64,000 bases of DNA from Lucifuga dentata (Eukaryota; Chordata; Actinopteri; Ophidiiformes; Bythitidae). The notes beneath the pieces are model-generated. The model searched no databases. It was not told where the DNA came from and saw only the letters and a program-made list of their open reading frames with translations. The position numbers and the translations under genes were made by a program. Positions 33,604-44,390 of the stretch are shown piece by piece; position 1 is the stretch's first letter, and each line of letters starts with the position of its first letter. The stretch lies in the NCBI GenBank assembly GCA_014773175.1, contig VXCM01000305.1:461084-525083 (forward strand). Direction: 5' to 3'.

Positions 33604-36424
33604 TGAAATGGGGGGGAAAAAAAATCAGGCTCCCTCTAAGCTATGAAGTTGCATTAATTTAGTTATTCATATCCTTTCCAAACAGCAGACCATAGATTTG
33701 TACTAAAATGGCAGCAGTATCAGTGAAATGAAAATTACATTACCATGCCTTTGTTTTACATCAATGGGGATGTCAGTGTAACCTTTTTAATAAATTATAC
33801 CAAAAGGTTCAGCACATTCACGAGCAGACCGTTGTCCTTTTCCCTTTATTTAATTTTCATTTGTATGAAAAACAGTGCTCACTGAGTTCCCCTGAACATT
33901 AAAGTAATAGAAGGCACAAGAGGGAAGGAAAAAAAAAAAAAAAAAAAAATCAACATTCCTGTTCCAGACCAATTTCAAAAATTAAAACTGTGCCTTTGAG
34001 ATGCAAATGCTCGAACAATATTCTTCATGTTGGATCTAAATTGCTAATGTACACAGTGTATAAGCTCAGTGTGTGAATGACTTGGAGACATAAATGTGAT
34101 GGTATTGGTGTTGATCAAAGGCCCAACCACATCAAGCCTGTTCCCCAGAGACTGAGGAATCATGCGATGAAATGTATATTCCTTGCTACATTTTTATGCT
34201 GTTTAATAGTTCCAAACTGCTCATTCTGTGAGAGAAGGATAAAGAAGTGAGAAATAGATTTGGCTAAATGACTTCATGGACATGACTAAAAAAAAACAGG
34301 GTGAATTTTAACGGCAGAAAATAGCTGCTTCTAAGCAAAAATATTGGAAAGGCACTAAAAAGTCATCATCCACTTTGTAGCATTTACACAGATCGATATT
34401 GTTAGAAACACAGGCTGAAACTGTTGCAGTTCAGCTTTCAAAATTGTGGCTAAAATCTGTATTCATTATCTGAGACAACAGCATTAAATTCAGAAGGTAT
34501 TGCTATGACATTAGGCTGCACCTTTTGAGACCATACAGGGTAGCACCTTGATAGACCAACTATATGGATTAATAGCACTAGTTACAACACAGCCTAAAGC
34601 CCCCTATACCTAAGTTAATAGAGCCTATCCATTCCTGTCAGCTACTGGGGACTGATGGAATTGCAGAGGTGGCTGTGTATCCACAGCAGAAATCATAAGC
34701 CCTCACATATCGCTTGAGCAGGATGACTGCAATTCTCATTTGAAACCAAATATATTACAGTCGAATCTATCAGACATTGTAAAGCAATTTTTCTCTGAAA
34801 GGGACCTCTCTGTCTGTGAGTCTGAGACATGGGGAATCAGTCCTCCAGGTTTCTTCTCTTCATATTACATGGCCTACACACCTGTTAAGTCCAGTGTGAC
34901 TGATTTGTCCTCGTGAGCCTTTGTGACATGTGAAAGCATGTCTGAGCAGAAAGAAAGCTGCAATCTTGCCAAAATCTATCATCTCACAATTGCAGGCTCT
35001 TTTTATTTAGATTTTTAGCATTTTAGTGGGCTTGGTTTGGAAGCTAGAGGGATGTGGACGTTATATTTGGATCAGAGTTGGCAATAAAATGAGGTCTATG
35101 AGTCATTAATAACAAAATAGTTTCATACATTTTTAAATGAAATGAGCCCAAACACAGACCTGTATTTGAACTTTACTGTTAGATATTATCATGTTAGATA
35201 TTAAGTTGAGGCAAGTGGAACTTTGTGTTGGTTTAGGATGTTAAAAAAAAAAAAAAAAAATATGTAAGAAAGTCAGTGCATGTGGAGTGACAACAGGTCA
35301 GTTTTAATGTCTATACTGTCTCTTTAAGGCCCTTTCTCCCAAAAAGCCCACTCTGTTCTGATTGGCCAGCTGAGCCAGGCCTGAGCTGGCAACACAAATG
35401 GACGGAGAAACATCGATGCAAGTGTCACATTTTGTTGGTGTGGATTTGTCTGACCAGATGTGTTCAAATGTGCTACGTACATAGTGACATCAACTTATTA
35501 TGGAAGTAAAGGAATAATGAAATATTGAATGTTCTGGCCCATCCACTATAAAAAATGGGGAAATTGTAATGATTAGCATAACACTTACTTTCCATTGCAG
35601 AAGCCAACAGTCACGATTGTACATTGGATGTTTTATAATTTTCATATACGCCACCTTCAACCATATCATTCAGGACTTGTTATATTTAAATACATCTTTG
35701 AACATTTCTGGCTCATAGCTGTAATAATTGAATAGTTGATTTGACAACATTTAAGTTATGGTACATTTTCTGGTATTAAAACAAAACAAGAAAATGTTCC
35801 AGTCCTAATTATAAAATATCAACTTAAACTATACTAACAAGTTCAAATAGTACAACCACTTGGTGGCTGAGCAAAAGGACAGTGTGAACTGAATAATGGC
35901 ATGTCTTTATCTTACGAATCCCAATTAAACAGTAACAATAGTATTATTCAAGGATATACTTCAAGCATCTTAACAGAACAAAGGAGGACACCTTGAAAGA
36001 AAAAGGCAGAACACAATATTCATTTCTGTCAGGTTGTATATTTCTCATATTGCAGCTAATAATGACAAGGTTTGTTCTTTGATGCAGGCAAGACAGTTTT
36101 TCATTTTCTACTGACTTTAAATTTCAGGTATTTAATCCTCAGTGGAAATGCCAAGCTTTGAGGATGTTTCCCCCACCTGTTCTTCAGATGCCTCAGGAGA
36201 GTAGAGCAAATATGAAAAACAAAGAGGTAGAAATTATTACTGTCTTGTTTTGGGTTCAGCTCTTTTTTTCTCAAAAGTTGGCAGCTGGGGCTTATGCTCA
36301 CCTCTCAGCGTGAACGTGACTCAAATCCACAGCTGGGATGTGAGAAGAATCCAGAGTGAGAAGAATCCTCATTCTCCGCTGTGATTACAGTCAGGGAAAG
36401 ACATAAATGTATCCCTGCATGACC

Positions 36425-36425
<1 letters not shown>
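33604..36425. other. Unique noncoding DNA
   Basis: Poly(A) tracts at about 33930-33949 and 35244-35260. At 35322-35400 a GC-richer segment (CTCTTTAAGGCCC … GATTGGCCAGCTGAGCC) resembles pieces of common fish repeats, but no second copy occurs in this window, so it is not called. No gene seen. Confidence 0.45.
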
Positions 36426-36428
<3 letters not shown>

Positions 36429-36467
<39 letters not shown>

Positions 36468-36473
36468 ACACAG
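36429..36473. repeat. (CA)n microsatellite next to N and poly(A)
   Basis: About 22 CA units with one TA, then N at 36474 and a poly(A) run. The Cys-Val frame on the minus strand is an artefact. Confidence 0.95.
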
Positions 36474-36744
36474 NAAAAAAAAAAAAAAAAACCCAAAAAA
36501 ACTGCGCAAGACTTTCCACATGCTCTCTCAAGAAAAGGAAAGAAAGGTTTTGACTTATCTACTGCTGAATACAGTAATACTGTACTCTCCTTTTGGACAA
36601 ACTAAAATTTCTGCATATTGTAAAAGTACTTAGGAGGCTCAAGGTATTCTTTAAGTGTAACAGTGAGTGCCGGGATTCCTCCAGCACTGAGGGCTGTTTC
36701 AAAGCCACCATCCCTCACAACGTCAGTCAAACCTTTTGAAGTTA

Positions 36745-37190
36745 CAGAGCCCTCCACATGTATTGGCAACCTTGGTAAATAAAAGCAAAATGGGTTGTGA
36801 AAAAAAAAGTCTTTGTTTTTATCCTCTTGATCTTTCATTAAAAATATTAACAAAAATGCAGTCTTTAATTAAAGTGAAATAATTGAAAGGAAAAATAAAT
36901 TCTTATCACGAAACAAAACATTTTCTCAATCTATGTATGTCTATATAGAGTGAAGATATGTTTCAAAAGGCCAAAGAATCACAAGGATCACAGAGAATTG
37001 CAAACGTTAATTGAGTCTTGGGGTCAGAAAGTCTCCCAAACTATGATCAGGTGCCACCAGGCCCACTGAGAAAAATATTTGTGTGATAAGAATCTCCTTT
37101 TCCTTTAAATTATTTTACTTTAATTAAAGGTTATTTTTTGTCAATATTTTGAATGAAAGATGAAAAAGATAAACAATAAAGATTTTTATT
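36745..37190 (+). mobile_element. Tc1-like long-inverted-repeat relic, right end lost
   Basis: The left end CAGAGCCCTCCACATGTATTGGC after TA (36743-36744), given here as CAGAGCCCTCCACATG plus TATTGGC, resembles the fish Tc1 end CAGTGCCCTCCA…ATTGGC. The segment from about 36800 to 36935 (GATCTTTCATTAAAAATATT, CTTTAATTAAAGTGAAATAATT, AATTCTTATCACGA) reappears inverted at about 37085-37180, giving inverted repeats longer than 100 bp. Between them (37010-37062) one frame reads LIESWGQKVSQTMIRCH, matching the DNA-binding part of Tc1 transposases. The right outer end is missing where an ATT/T-rich tract begins near 37190. The element is dead. Confidence 0.7.
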
Positions 37191-37250
37191 TTTTCTATTA
37201 TTATTATTATTATTATTATTTTTTATTTTTTTATGTTTTATTTTTTAAGG
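37191..37250. repeat. (ATT)n and T-rich tract
   Basis: About eight ATT units then TTTTTATTTTTTTATG. It replaces the expected right end of the Tc1-like relic. Confidence 0.85.
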
Positions 37251-38045
37251 TTTTCTTCACCCTGAACAACCATATATACGTAACAATGACAAAGTTTACA
37301 CTTTCAAGATCTTCAGTGAGTCACAACAGCACTTCACAATGATATCACAGTCCTTGCCTTGTAGCCAAATTACCTTATGATTTGAGTTGGGATCAATCAA
37401 CCCTATCTACCCAATGTAATGGCCACTGACACTTTGATATAGGAGTTGAAATTAGTTTCAAGTAGGGCTCAGTGTCAGTTTCAGATTCCTCAGTCCCCCA
37501 TGTGTACAGTTTCAAGACACAGCTTCATGTCACAAGTGCAGGCTTGAGTGGACAGGGACGAAGAAATCCACTGGAGACACAGCAGCTCTTCTGGCACAGC
37601 TCTTTGTTCATAATGGCCTCCGTTCACAGGCTCTTCATGATAGGTTTTACATGGGAACTCCAAAGGCTAATTGGTCCATGGAGATCAGGCGTATTGTTAG
37701 TTCTGCATGGCTTCCAGCAGCCATGGCTGCCATATGAGTGCCTAATCACCACAGGGCTCCATACCTGACTAAACAAAGAGCACTTTACTTCATTCTTTAA
37801 AAAAAAATATGTCTTATCGTTTCTTCTTTCTTCTTGTTCCACCTGCTTTTTCTTCTTTTCTCTCATGTCAAAGATTTTACAACATGGCAGGAACTACTGT
37901 ATGAATACTTATGGATTCTGTTTTTTAATTAAACCTATTCCTGATTGCTTAAAGCAAGAAGTTTTCAAAGATCCTTTCGGTACAGTCAGTTCATTTACTG
38001 AGTTATCACTTACTGTAGAACTATCTTTGGTTTCTTATGCCACTC
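37251..38045. other. Unique noncoding DNA
   Basis: Two overlapping frames on opposite strands (37472-37768 plus, 37624-37866 minus) show no domain. No gene called. Confidence 0.45.
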
Positions 38046-38047
38046 TA

Positions 38048-38532
38048 CACTTTGCATTAAAATAGGATCTCTGTATCCAGATCCATTATCTGGATAAAGA
38101 TATTTGATGTGAGGGATTTACACCTTGTCTTAAAAAAACATTCTCATTATTTGAATTCTGCCTGCATTGTAATTGAATCTCAGAAGTCAGGTCATTACAC
38201 TGTTAAAACTTGTTTTCCCACTTCGGACAAGCTGTCTATGTTCCACTGCAGATACCCAATCATGGCAAGCCAGAGCTTCTTATTCAAAATAACTTTATTT
38301 ACTGCAGTGAGTGGGAAGAGGAGGTGGGATGACATTTTCAGTTTCTAGGGGATTTTATCTTATGAATGTATCCCAGCTTTAGAATTCCTTTTACCCCTTT
38401 GTGACTAAGATCTGATCACAATGCAGATTGGATCTTTACATATTTACACCTTGCATTAACATGTGTTTATTTTTTTTTTAAATCTAGACAGCTGGATATA
38501 ACTGGATACAGATCAACTTTTAATGCAAAGTG
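38048..38532. mobile_element. 485-bp MITE with TA target duplication
   Basis: TACACTTTGCATTAAAA at 38046 is the exact reverse complement of 38518-38534. The inverted match continues with small indels through GATCT…TGTATCCAG and an inner ATCTGGATA / TATCCAG pair, about 35-50 bp in all. Taking the outer TA as the target duplication (38046-38047, 38533-38534), the element is CACTTTGC…GCAAAGTG, as in Tc1/mariner-type MITEs. No transposase remains; the 79-codon frame inside has no domain. A partial echo of the end (TTTACACCTTGCATTAACATG) occurs inside near 38439. Confidence 0.7.
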
Positions 38533-38534
38533 TA

Positions 38535-39395
38535 ACCTTTATTGCAAGACAACTTTAATGGGTTTTGTGGGGAAAAAAAATTGTGTAATCTAAATAATTT
38601 AAATCTAAATTATCCTAATAGTTCTAACTTGACAGATATTTACACTGGACAGTTTCATTCCTACTAATTGAGTAAATGATGGCATAAAGGAAATGGCAGC
38701 ATGAGAAGAAGCTGTTTTCCCCACAGTAAAGGTACATTCCATGTTACCTGTGATCACTCAAGAACAATGAAATTCCCTGGAGGTTTAACTTTAAATCCCT
38801 GCATGCATAAAAGCCTCCGTAATACCAAAGGTTTGTAAAATGTCATTGAGCTTTAAGATCCTTGTCTGTCATTTTGATTTGAATACACAGCTGATTGCTC
38901 CACGCTGATAACGCATTCAAGCACCACAGGACAGCTATTTTAAAGACACTTCAGCCTGTGTGACTTGTGCTGCTGGAATGGGCAGAAAGTTGTTTTGTGT
39001 GGTGATGTGCCATCAAAATATTTCTTACCCCTACAATCCTACAGTGTAAAATTGCACCCTTTTTGAAAAGCTATTTCAAAGAGTGCTGTGGTTTTTGAAA
39101 GCATTATGGGTTAGAATGAATTTGGGCTTGACTTGAATTGAAGCATGTTGAAATAGAACATGGGTGAAGTGTTATGGGGTTGAAATAAAGCCCTTTCCTG
39201 TGTCAGCTTTTTTTTTTTTTTTTTTTTNTTTTTTTTTTTTTTGAATATGTTACATGGTTTTCACCAATTGTGATCTGAATTTTAAGCTACATACAAGAAC
39301 ATATACACAAATCTCGTAAATTGAGAAACTTGGGGGTGTGGGGGATCTAATTTTGTGGGTGATTGACTTCTTGGTTGAATGCAGCCAACAGGTTG
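38535..39395. other. Unique noncoding DNA with poly(T) and N
   Basis: Poly(T) of about 34 bases at 39208-39242 with N at 39228. No gene seen. Confidence 0.5.
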
Positions 39396-39423
39396 AACTT
39401 GGATCTGTGCTAATCATCTCCAA

Positions 39424-39669
39424 TTGCAACCAGCAACAGGAGCACTACAGGGCTGTGTTGTCACCTGTTCTTTATGTATTGTACACATATGATTGCCAGT
39501 GCCAGTCTTTCTAGCTAAATCACAATATTTTTAAATATGCAGATGACATAGCTTTAGTGCTTTTTTAAAAAAATGTTTTTATTCTGATGCTAATTCTGAA
39601 GCTTGTTTCGAGAGGGAGACAAAGCTGTTTATGAACTGGTGTAAGGATAATTACTTCAGATCAATGTTA
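39424..39669 (+). pseudogene. Reverse transcriptase palm fragment with YADD
   Basis: The frame with YADD (39536-39547) reads FKYADDIALVLF and then stops. Upstream in the same frame is PVLYVLYTYDC, the usual PLL(F/Y)xLYTxD block. The preceding GALQGCV block and the following ETKLFMNWCKDNYFRSM block lie in other frames, so there are frameshifts on both sides. Non-LTR reverse transcriptases use the YxDD aspartates for catalysis; both Asp are present here but the protein cannot be made. Confidence 0.8.
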
Positions 39670-39674
39670 CAAAG

Positions 39675-39869
39675 ATGAAGGATATGGTGATTGATTTCAG
39701 ACAAAATAAGACAGATGTGGCACTTACTGAAATTGATGGTGAAAGAGTTGTTAGAGCCTCTACTTATAAATATCTGGGCACAGACATTGATGATAATCTT
39801 AAATTCACTACTGTGCAATATCTGAGGTTAAAAAGATGCAGCGAAGAATGTTTTTCTTGTGACAGTTAA
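39675..39869 (+). pseudogene. Reverse transcriptase thumb-region fragment
   Basis: Sixty-four codons read KDMVIDFRQNK … GERVVRASTYKYLGTDIDDNLKF. This matches the segment after the YADD motif in CR1/L2/Rex1-group LINEs, where a (K/E)xxVDFRR and a YKYLGxxID signature occur. The ATG is internal to the old protein and is not a true start. The frame ends at a stop; the rest continues in another frame from 39881. Confidence 0.75.
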
Positions 39870-39880
39870 AGAAATTTGAT

Positions 39881-40159
39881 GTGGACTGGCATATCCTCCA
39901 GCTCTTTTATGATTCAGTGTTGCAGAATGTTTTGACCTTTGTTTTAGTATGTGTGTTTGGAAACATGAGGGTGAAGGATCATAACAAACTGCAGCGGGTC
40001 ATCAGTATGGCAAGTAAGATTCTTGGCCTGAAACAGACTTCAGTAGAACACATCTCCAATGATTTAATTTTAAACAAGATTCACTGTATTATGGAAGATC
40101 AAACTCATCTGCTACATCAAAAGTTTAGTCTGAGGTGCAGTGGTAGAATAGTACAGTGA
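39881..40159 (+). pseudogene. LINE C-terminal region fragment
   Basis: Ninety-two codons follow the previous fragment after a frame change. The order WHILQLFYDSVLQNVLTF … CVFGNMRVKDHNKLQRVIS … AS.ILG fits the LINE block in which a FY.SV...L…. CW….. K.DR.KL..V...A..I.G pattern follows the polymerase. The Trp of the usual CWG is replaced by Phe, in keeping with decay. Confidence 0.7.
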
Positions 40160-40380
40160 AGGATTAACACAAGGTATCAGAAATCTTAATTCCAGCTGCT
40201 ATTCATATTTTAAACAGCTGTCATCATCGCGGCAGAGATAAAGGTTTACTCGTAACTGCTGCACTTACTTAAGCAATGTGTATGCAATTAATGCAATTGA
40301 CATGCTGATCAATGTAACCTTTGGTCCAATGGGAGCTTTTTTTGGGCTGGTGGACCAAATAGACCACATGGACTTGCAAA

Positions 40381-40515
40381 TTTAAATTTAAATGTATTTG
40401 TTGTTTTTGATTTTGATCTTGATTGTGGTTTACTGTTTTTGTGTGTGNTTTAAATTTAAATGTATTTGTTGTTTTTGATTTTGATCTTGATTGTGGTTTA
40501 CTGTTTTTGTGTGTG
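40381..40515 (+). repeat. 67-bp exact duplication across a single N (assembly artefact)
   Basis: 40381-40447 equals 40449-40515, with N at 40448. It inflates the LINE 3' region by one copy. Confidence 0.85.
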
Positions 40516-40606
40516 TTTATGTTCATCTTTCTGGCTTTTGGACCTATGGTCAAATGAATTTCCTTTCTAGATAATAAAGTTAAACTGAACTGAACTGAGC
40601 TGAACA

Positions 40607-41250
40607 CCCTATGTGCATATGACTCTGTTCAAGAAACATGAGAGCTGTCTACTGGCAATTAAAGTTGCCTCGTTACTAATTAATGCCACAGATATTTGTT
40701 TTTTTTTTGTTTGTTTTTTGTTTTTNTTTTTTTTTTTTTCATGTGTAAGTGGGTCTGTGTAAGACAAGAAAGAGACAAGTGGTCTGGAGCAGTTAAGCAG
40801 CTCATTATGGGATGAGGTTCCATTTAGACATTCTGGAGGGAGAGGTATGTTTAGTCCTTTAACTATTGATGACTCATCCACTAACCCCATTGATCCATGT
40901 GTAATTTAATCGGTAATGCTCGGACTCTTAATCATTAATATTCTTTAAAATGGGATAAAAGGAAGGCTTTGTAGTATGTTTTTAGAAGATCTTGATGCCC
41001 AGTTCCTTTTTTTTTTTTTTTNTTTTTTTTTTTTTTTGACTATATTTTATGTTGGTTTTTCTTTTTTGTTTTAAGTAGCCTGTTTACATCTTCTTTTTTG
41101 AGTAGCCCGTATCATATTTTTGCTCACAAGTTTTAGACCTGAAACAACCTGCACGCGCAAACAAAGGATTTAGTTTCCAAGACATTTATGATGTTCCTGC
41201 ACATTATTATTAGGGACATGCAACTGCTGTCAATGTGTAGCTAAGATGAC
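40607..41250. other. Unique noncoding DNA with two N-interrupted poly(T) runs
   Basis: Ns at 40726 and 41022 each lie in poly(T). The word TTTAGACCTGAAACAACCTGCA near 41132-41153 recurs at about 52180-52201, suggesting shared repeat sequence whose limits I cannot define. Confidence 0.45.
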
Positions 41251-41282
41251 GCTGAGCATAAAACAGTTGTTTTATGCTCAGC
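41251..41282. repeat. Perfect hairpin with 15-bp arms
   Basis: GCTGAGCATAAAACA (41251-41265) is exactly complementary to 41268-41282 with only two bases between. Such a near-uninterrupted palindrome can extrude as a cruciform. Confidence 0.8.
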
Positions 41283-41283
41283 A

Positions 41284-41331
41284 CTATTCACTATTCAACA
41301 CTATTCAACACTATTCAGCACTGTTCAACAC
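41284..41331 (+). repeat. 10-bp minisatellite (ACTATTCAAC)n
   Basis: About four to five units with single-base changes directly follow the hairpin at 41251-41282. Confidence 0.75.
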
Positions 41332-41438
41332 TTATGGATATACTGTAGACCTAATACTGCTGCTGTACAATGAATTTGCATGATATGATTTTCATACACA
41401 ACTGATTTCAAGCTAATAGTAAAAGTCTGACTAAAGAC
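41332..41438. other. Short unique spacer
   Basis: Sits between two hairpins; no motif recognised. Confidence 0.4.
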
Positions 41439-41500
41439 CTCTAATTTCACTTTTTTCTCAATATAAAGTTATATTGGGAAAAGAAAAAGTGAAATTAGAG
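41439..41500. repeat. 62-bp hairpin, arms of about 25 bp
   Basis: CTCTAATTTCACTTTTT at 41439-41455 pairs exactly with 41484-41500, and CAATATA pairs with TATATTG at the base of a 4-base loop, with a few unpaired bases between. The shape is like a pre-miRNA or a tiny fold-back element; the very AT-rich stem argues for the latter. Confidence 0.65.
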
Positions 41501-43727
41501 GATAGCGTTGGGCCTTGGTGGTGCTTTATGCTCTCTGTCTTCTAGTTTTGCATGTTGGTTTTGGGCAGGACTGCTCCAGAAAATATTATATAAGACAAAA
41601 ATAATTATCCAGCCTTTAACTTTGCTTGACTCTCCTTGACTTAACTCCACTTAACAGCAGATATACAGTAGTAGTACTGTAGGGGTTTTTAAGAGGAGCA
41701 TGAGATCACACTTACAAATAAAGACCATATAGAAAATAGATAGAGTTTGATCATAACATAGTCATACTGCATGTGCCTCTATTACATACAGTCACATGTA
41801 CAAATTTAAAAACCAAGACAAAATGGGACCTTTATCAGGTCTAACCACTGTATCACACTACTATCTGAAATAAATGGATAATAAGGAAAGCAACACAAAT
41901 GCTATTTTACCTTCAATTGTTTTTCTCCAAGAGATATATTCAAGATAGTCTGCAATTGAATACTCAATAAGCTCAAGTATTTTGTGACCTAATTGGTACT
42001 TACTACACAATAGTCCAAGAAAATTACTTTTGGATTGAACATGGGTCTTAAATTAACACTTTGAAGCAACATAGGGGATTAGTACAGTTCAACAACAGCA
42101 AATTTAAAATTATATGAAGAACTGATTTTTCATTTTAATTGTGCACGCATCTTTTTAAAGACTGTGATGGGTGACCTACATAGAGAACAGTAGATTTTCT
42201 TTCAATTTTATCCATTCCAGATAATGAGGATAGAGTTCTCTTCTATATTCTTTTCTATATTGCTTTGTCCATTTCAAACCAGGCTTCAAATATCTTCAAA
42301 TATCTAATTTCTGTTCCAACACATTTTGACTTTAAAACACATTTATTGGACTGAAACATAAAAAAAAAACAAAAAAAAAAAAAAAAANAAAAAAAAAAAA
42401 AAAAACACTGGTGTTTTTCTATAATGCTAGATATCAATCTTGTATTTTTGCCTGCTTGACCAGAAACACCCACACAAAGAAGTCAAGCTCTTAAATTACT
42501 TAAATTATTTCTTTGATGTTTTAAAACAGCCAATCAGCATATTTAAAGCACTCAGCATGCACAAAACAGCTTAATAACTTGTTTGTACATGCTTGTCTGC
42601 CAAATCAAGACACAATGCTATTTTTACTTTTTCTGTAGTTTGATGCCAAATCACCATGTGCATTATAAATTGTATTTTCCCATTGCTCTGTACACAGCCT
42701 GTGTTCTATCTGATAGGAAAGCATATTCAATTATTAACTGATCTACCTCTGCTGGTGCCCATTTCCTCACACATAAAAGGGCCTATTAGACTTATTTCCT
42801 CCTTGTAGATAGAATGAAATATCATGTCTTTTAATGGATAGGCCTATTTTAATATCCCACATTAATGTTTCAGTATGCAGGATATTATTGTTCTGTACCA
42901 ATGACTATAATTAGTTTTGTTTAATAATCTCTGTCAATCCTAAAATTGCTCACATGCTTGGTTCCATATCTTGCTATAAAGATCATACATTTTAGAATCT
43001 TTATACAGTATATTGGCAAGATGAAGATTGCTCTTGATTAACTGTAACAGTGAGTCATGTTTTAGAAATTAGATAAAAGGCAAAGAGGTTATCAACAAAC
43101 ACAACATACACATACAGTAATACTAGTTTTTATCCCAAGGCTAGTAAAAGTGTATTTGTAAAGCTGCATAAATGCTGTGATATTTGTTAAGGTGGTATAT
43201 ATGGAGAAATAAGATCTTTTTGACCCTATGATGATCCTCCCTCAAGACAAGAGCTGTGAATGTATAAAATACTCAGAGCCAGCACTGAAATCCAAATATA
43301 CACATATACAAAAAACTATGTTAAAATGAAAGCATTTAAATTAAAGCAATACTTCACATTTACCCAGGCCAAGACTAATACAGATATCCAAATTGTTGAT
43401 AAATACAGTAGATAAGGTCAAGTTAAATTATTTGCCTACAGTATGTAGAATGAAGTGCATAGTGTGCACACAGGACAAATTGAGCTGTTTTGAAGAAATT
43501 AATTAAAGAGTTAATTTGCCAAAAAAAAAAAANCAAAAAAAAAAAAGACAACTCTTTTATTACTTTTATAATTTAAAAAAATCATGTTTTAATCGTGTAT
43601 CCCTGGTGATATAAAACTGATTTTGCATTAAAATAATAATAATTAACAACATACAAGAAAGGCGCAGTTTGATTGAATGCACAATAAAAATGGAACTGAT
43701 TTTATTTGTAAATAAGTTGCTGAATTT
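41501..43727. other. Unique AT-rich DNA with two N-interrupted poly(A) runs
   Basis: Poly(A) at about 42360-42405 (N 42388) and 43521-43546 (N 43533). No gene seen. Confidence 0.5.
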
Positions 43728-43850
43728 CCATTGATTTATTTTGTTTTGCATTTTTGTAGAAATTTCTAAGGTCATTTGGCTTACCACCAGGGGCACTTGA
43801 AGTGCCACCAGTGGTACACATACCACAATTTGGGAGCCACTATCTAGTTT
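43728..43850 (-). mobile_element. hAT-like terminal relic, copy 1
   Basis: On the minus strand it begins AGTGGCTCCCAAATTGTGG, then TATGTGTACCACTGGTGGCAC and CCCCTGGTGGTAAG. The pattern of an AGTGG.TCCCAA start followed by repeated GTACCACTGGTGG-type words is typical of Charlie-like hAT ends in vertebrates. A diverged relative lies at 55432-55545. No partner end or target duplication was identified. Confidence 0.45.
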
Positions 43851-43868
43851 ATAACAACCAATTGGCTG

Positions 43869-43893
43869 AAAAGAAGAAGAAGAAGAAGAAGAA
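43869..43893. repeat. (AAG)n microsatellite
   Basis: About eight AAG units. The poly-Ser start of the 112-codon minus frame comes from this. Confidence 0.9.
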
Positions 43894-44324
43894 AACATGA
43901 CCATATATCACATTTTTTTCTCACAAAGAATATAGAAAAGTTATTCAAAGAAGTAAAGGTTAGATTAATTTTGTTGTTGCTGTTCAGTTGGTGTCACAGA
44001 AAATAATTAGCGCCAAGACTTAGTAATATTTATAAAAATGACAAAATCATTTTATTACCCTTTGCTATTATTATTATTATTATTTTCACTTTGACATTTA
44101 TTCAGTATTCAGTTAGTATCCTAACATGTTTTGGGCAGAACACAAGGGAACACTTAATTTTAAAACCAATAGTAAAATTTATATTTACAAAAATTTAATC
44201 CGGGAACTCCCTAGTCACCAGTCTATCACAGGACTAAATACACCCACACTCATATTCATAACTATAAGCACTTTTAAGGTTCCAGCGTTGTAAATAGTGA
44301 CAAGACATGATCCATCCTCACGAC
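43894..44324. other. Unique noncoding DNA with (ATT)n
   Basis: A short ATT run at about 44067-44085. Nothing else recognised. Confidence 0.5.
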
Positions 44325-44336
44325 TCTCTCTCTCTC

Positions 44337-44386
<50 letters not shown>
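44325..44386. repeat. (TC)n microsatellite
   Basis: About 28 TC units with a TTCCTT interruption near 44338. Frames over it are Ser-Leu or Arg-Glu repeats. Confidence 0.95.

Positions 44387-44390
<4 letters not shown>

Larger units (their letters stand above)
39400..40606 (+). mobile_element. Non-LTR retrotransposon (LINE), 3' half, decayed
   Basis: This is a 5'-truncated LINE covering the later part of the reverse transcriptase, the C-terminal region and the 3' end. A GALQGCV-type motif (near 39440) is followed, after a frameshift, by PVLYVLYTYD and the catalytic YADD at 39536-39547. Later parts are KDMVIDFRQNK, YKYLGTDID and the 92-codon C-terminal frame. The 3' end has AATAAAG and an ACTGA-type short tandem tail (TGAACTGAACTGAGCTGAAC, about 40585-40605), as many fish L2/CR1/Rex1-group LINEs have. 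Coding is broken by at least three frame changes and several stops. A 67-bp assembly duplication lies inside. Confidence 0.85.

Noticed and set aside
35322..35400. GC-richer block with GATTGGCC (inverted CCAAT) as a promoter
   Set aside because: A lone CCAAT without other promoter elements. The block also resembles pieces of dispersed fish repeats, though no second copy is in this window.
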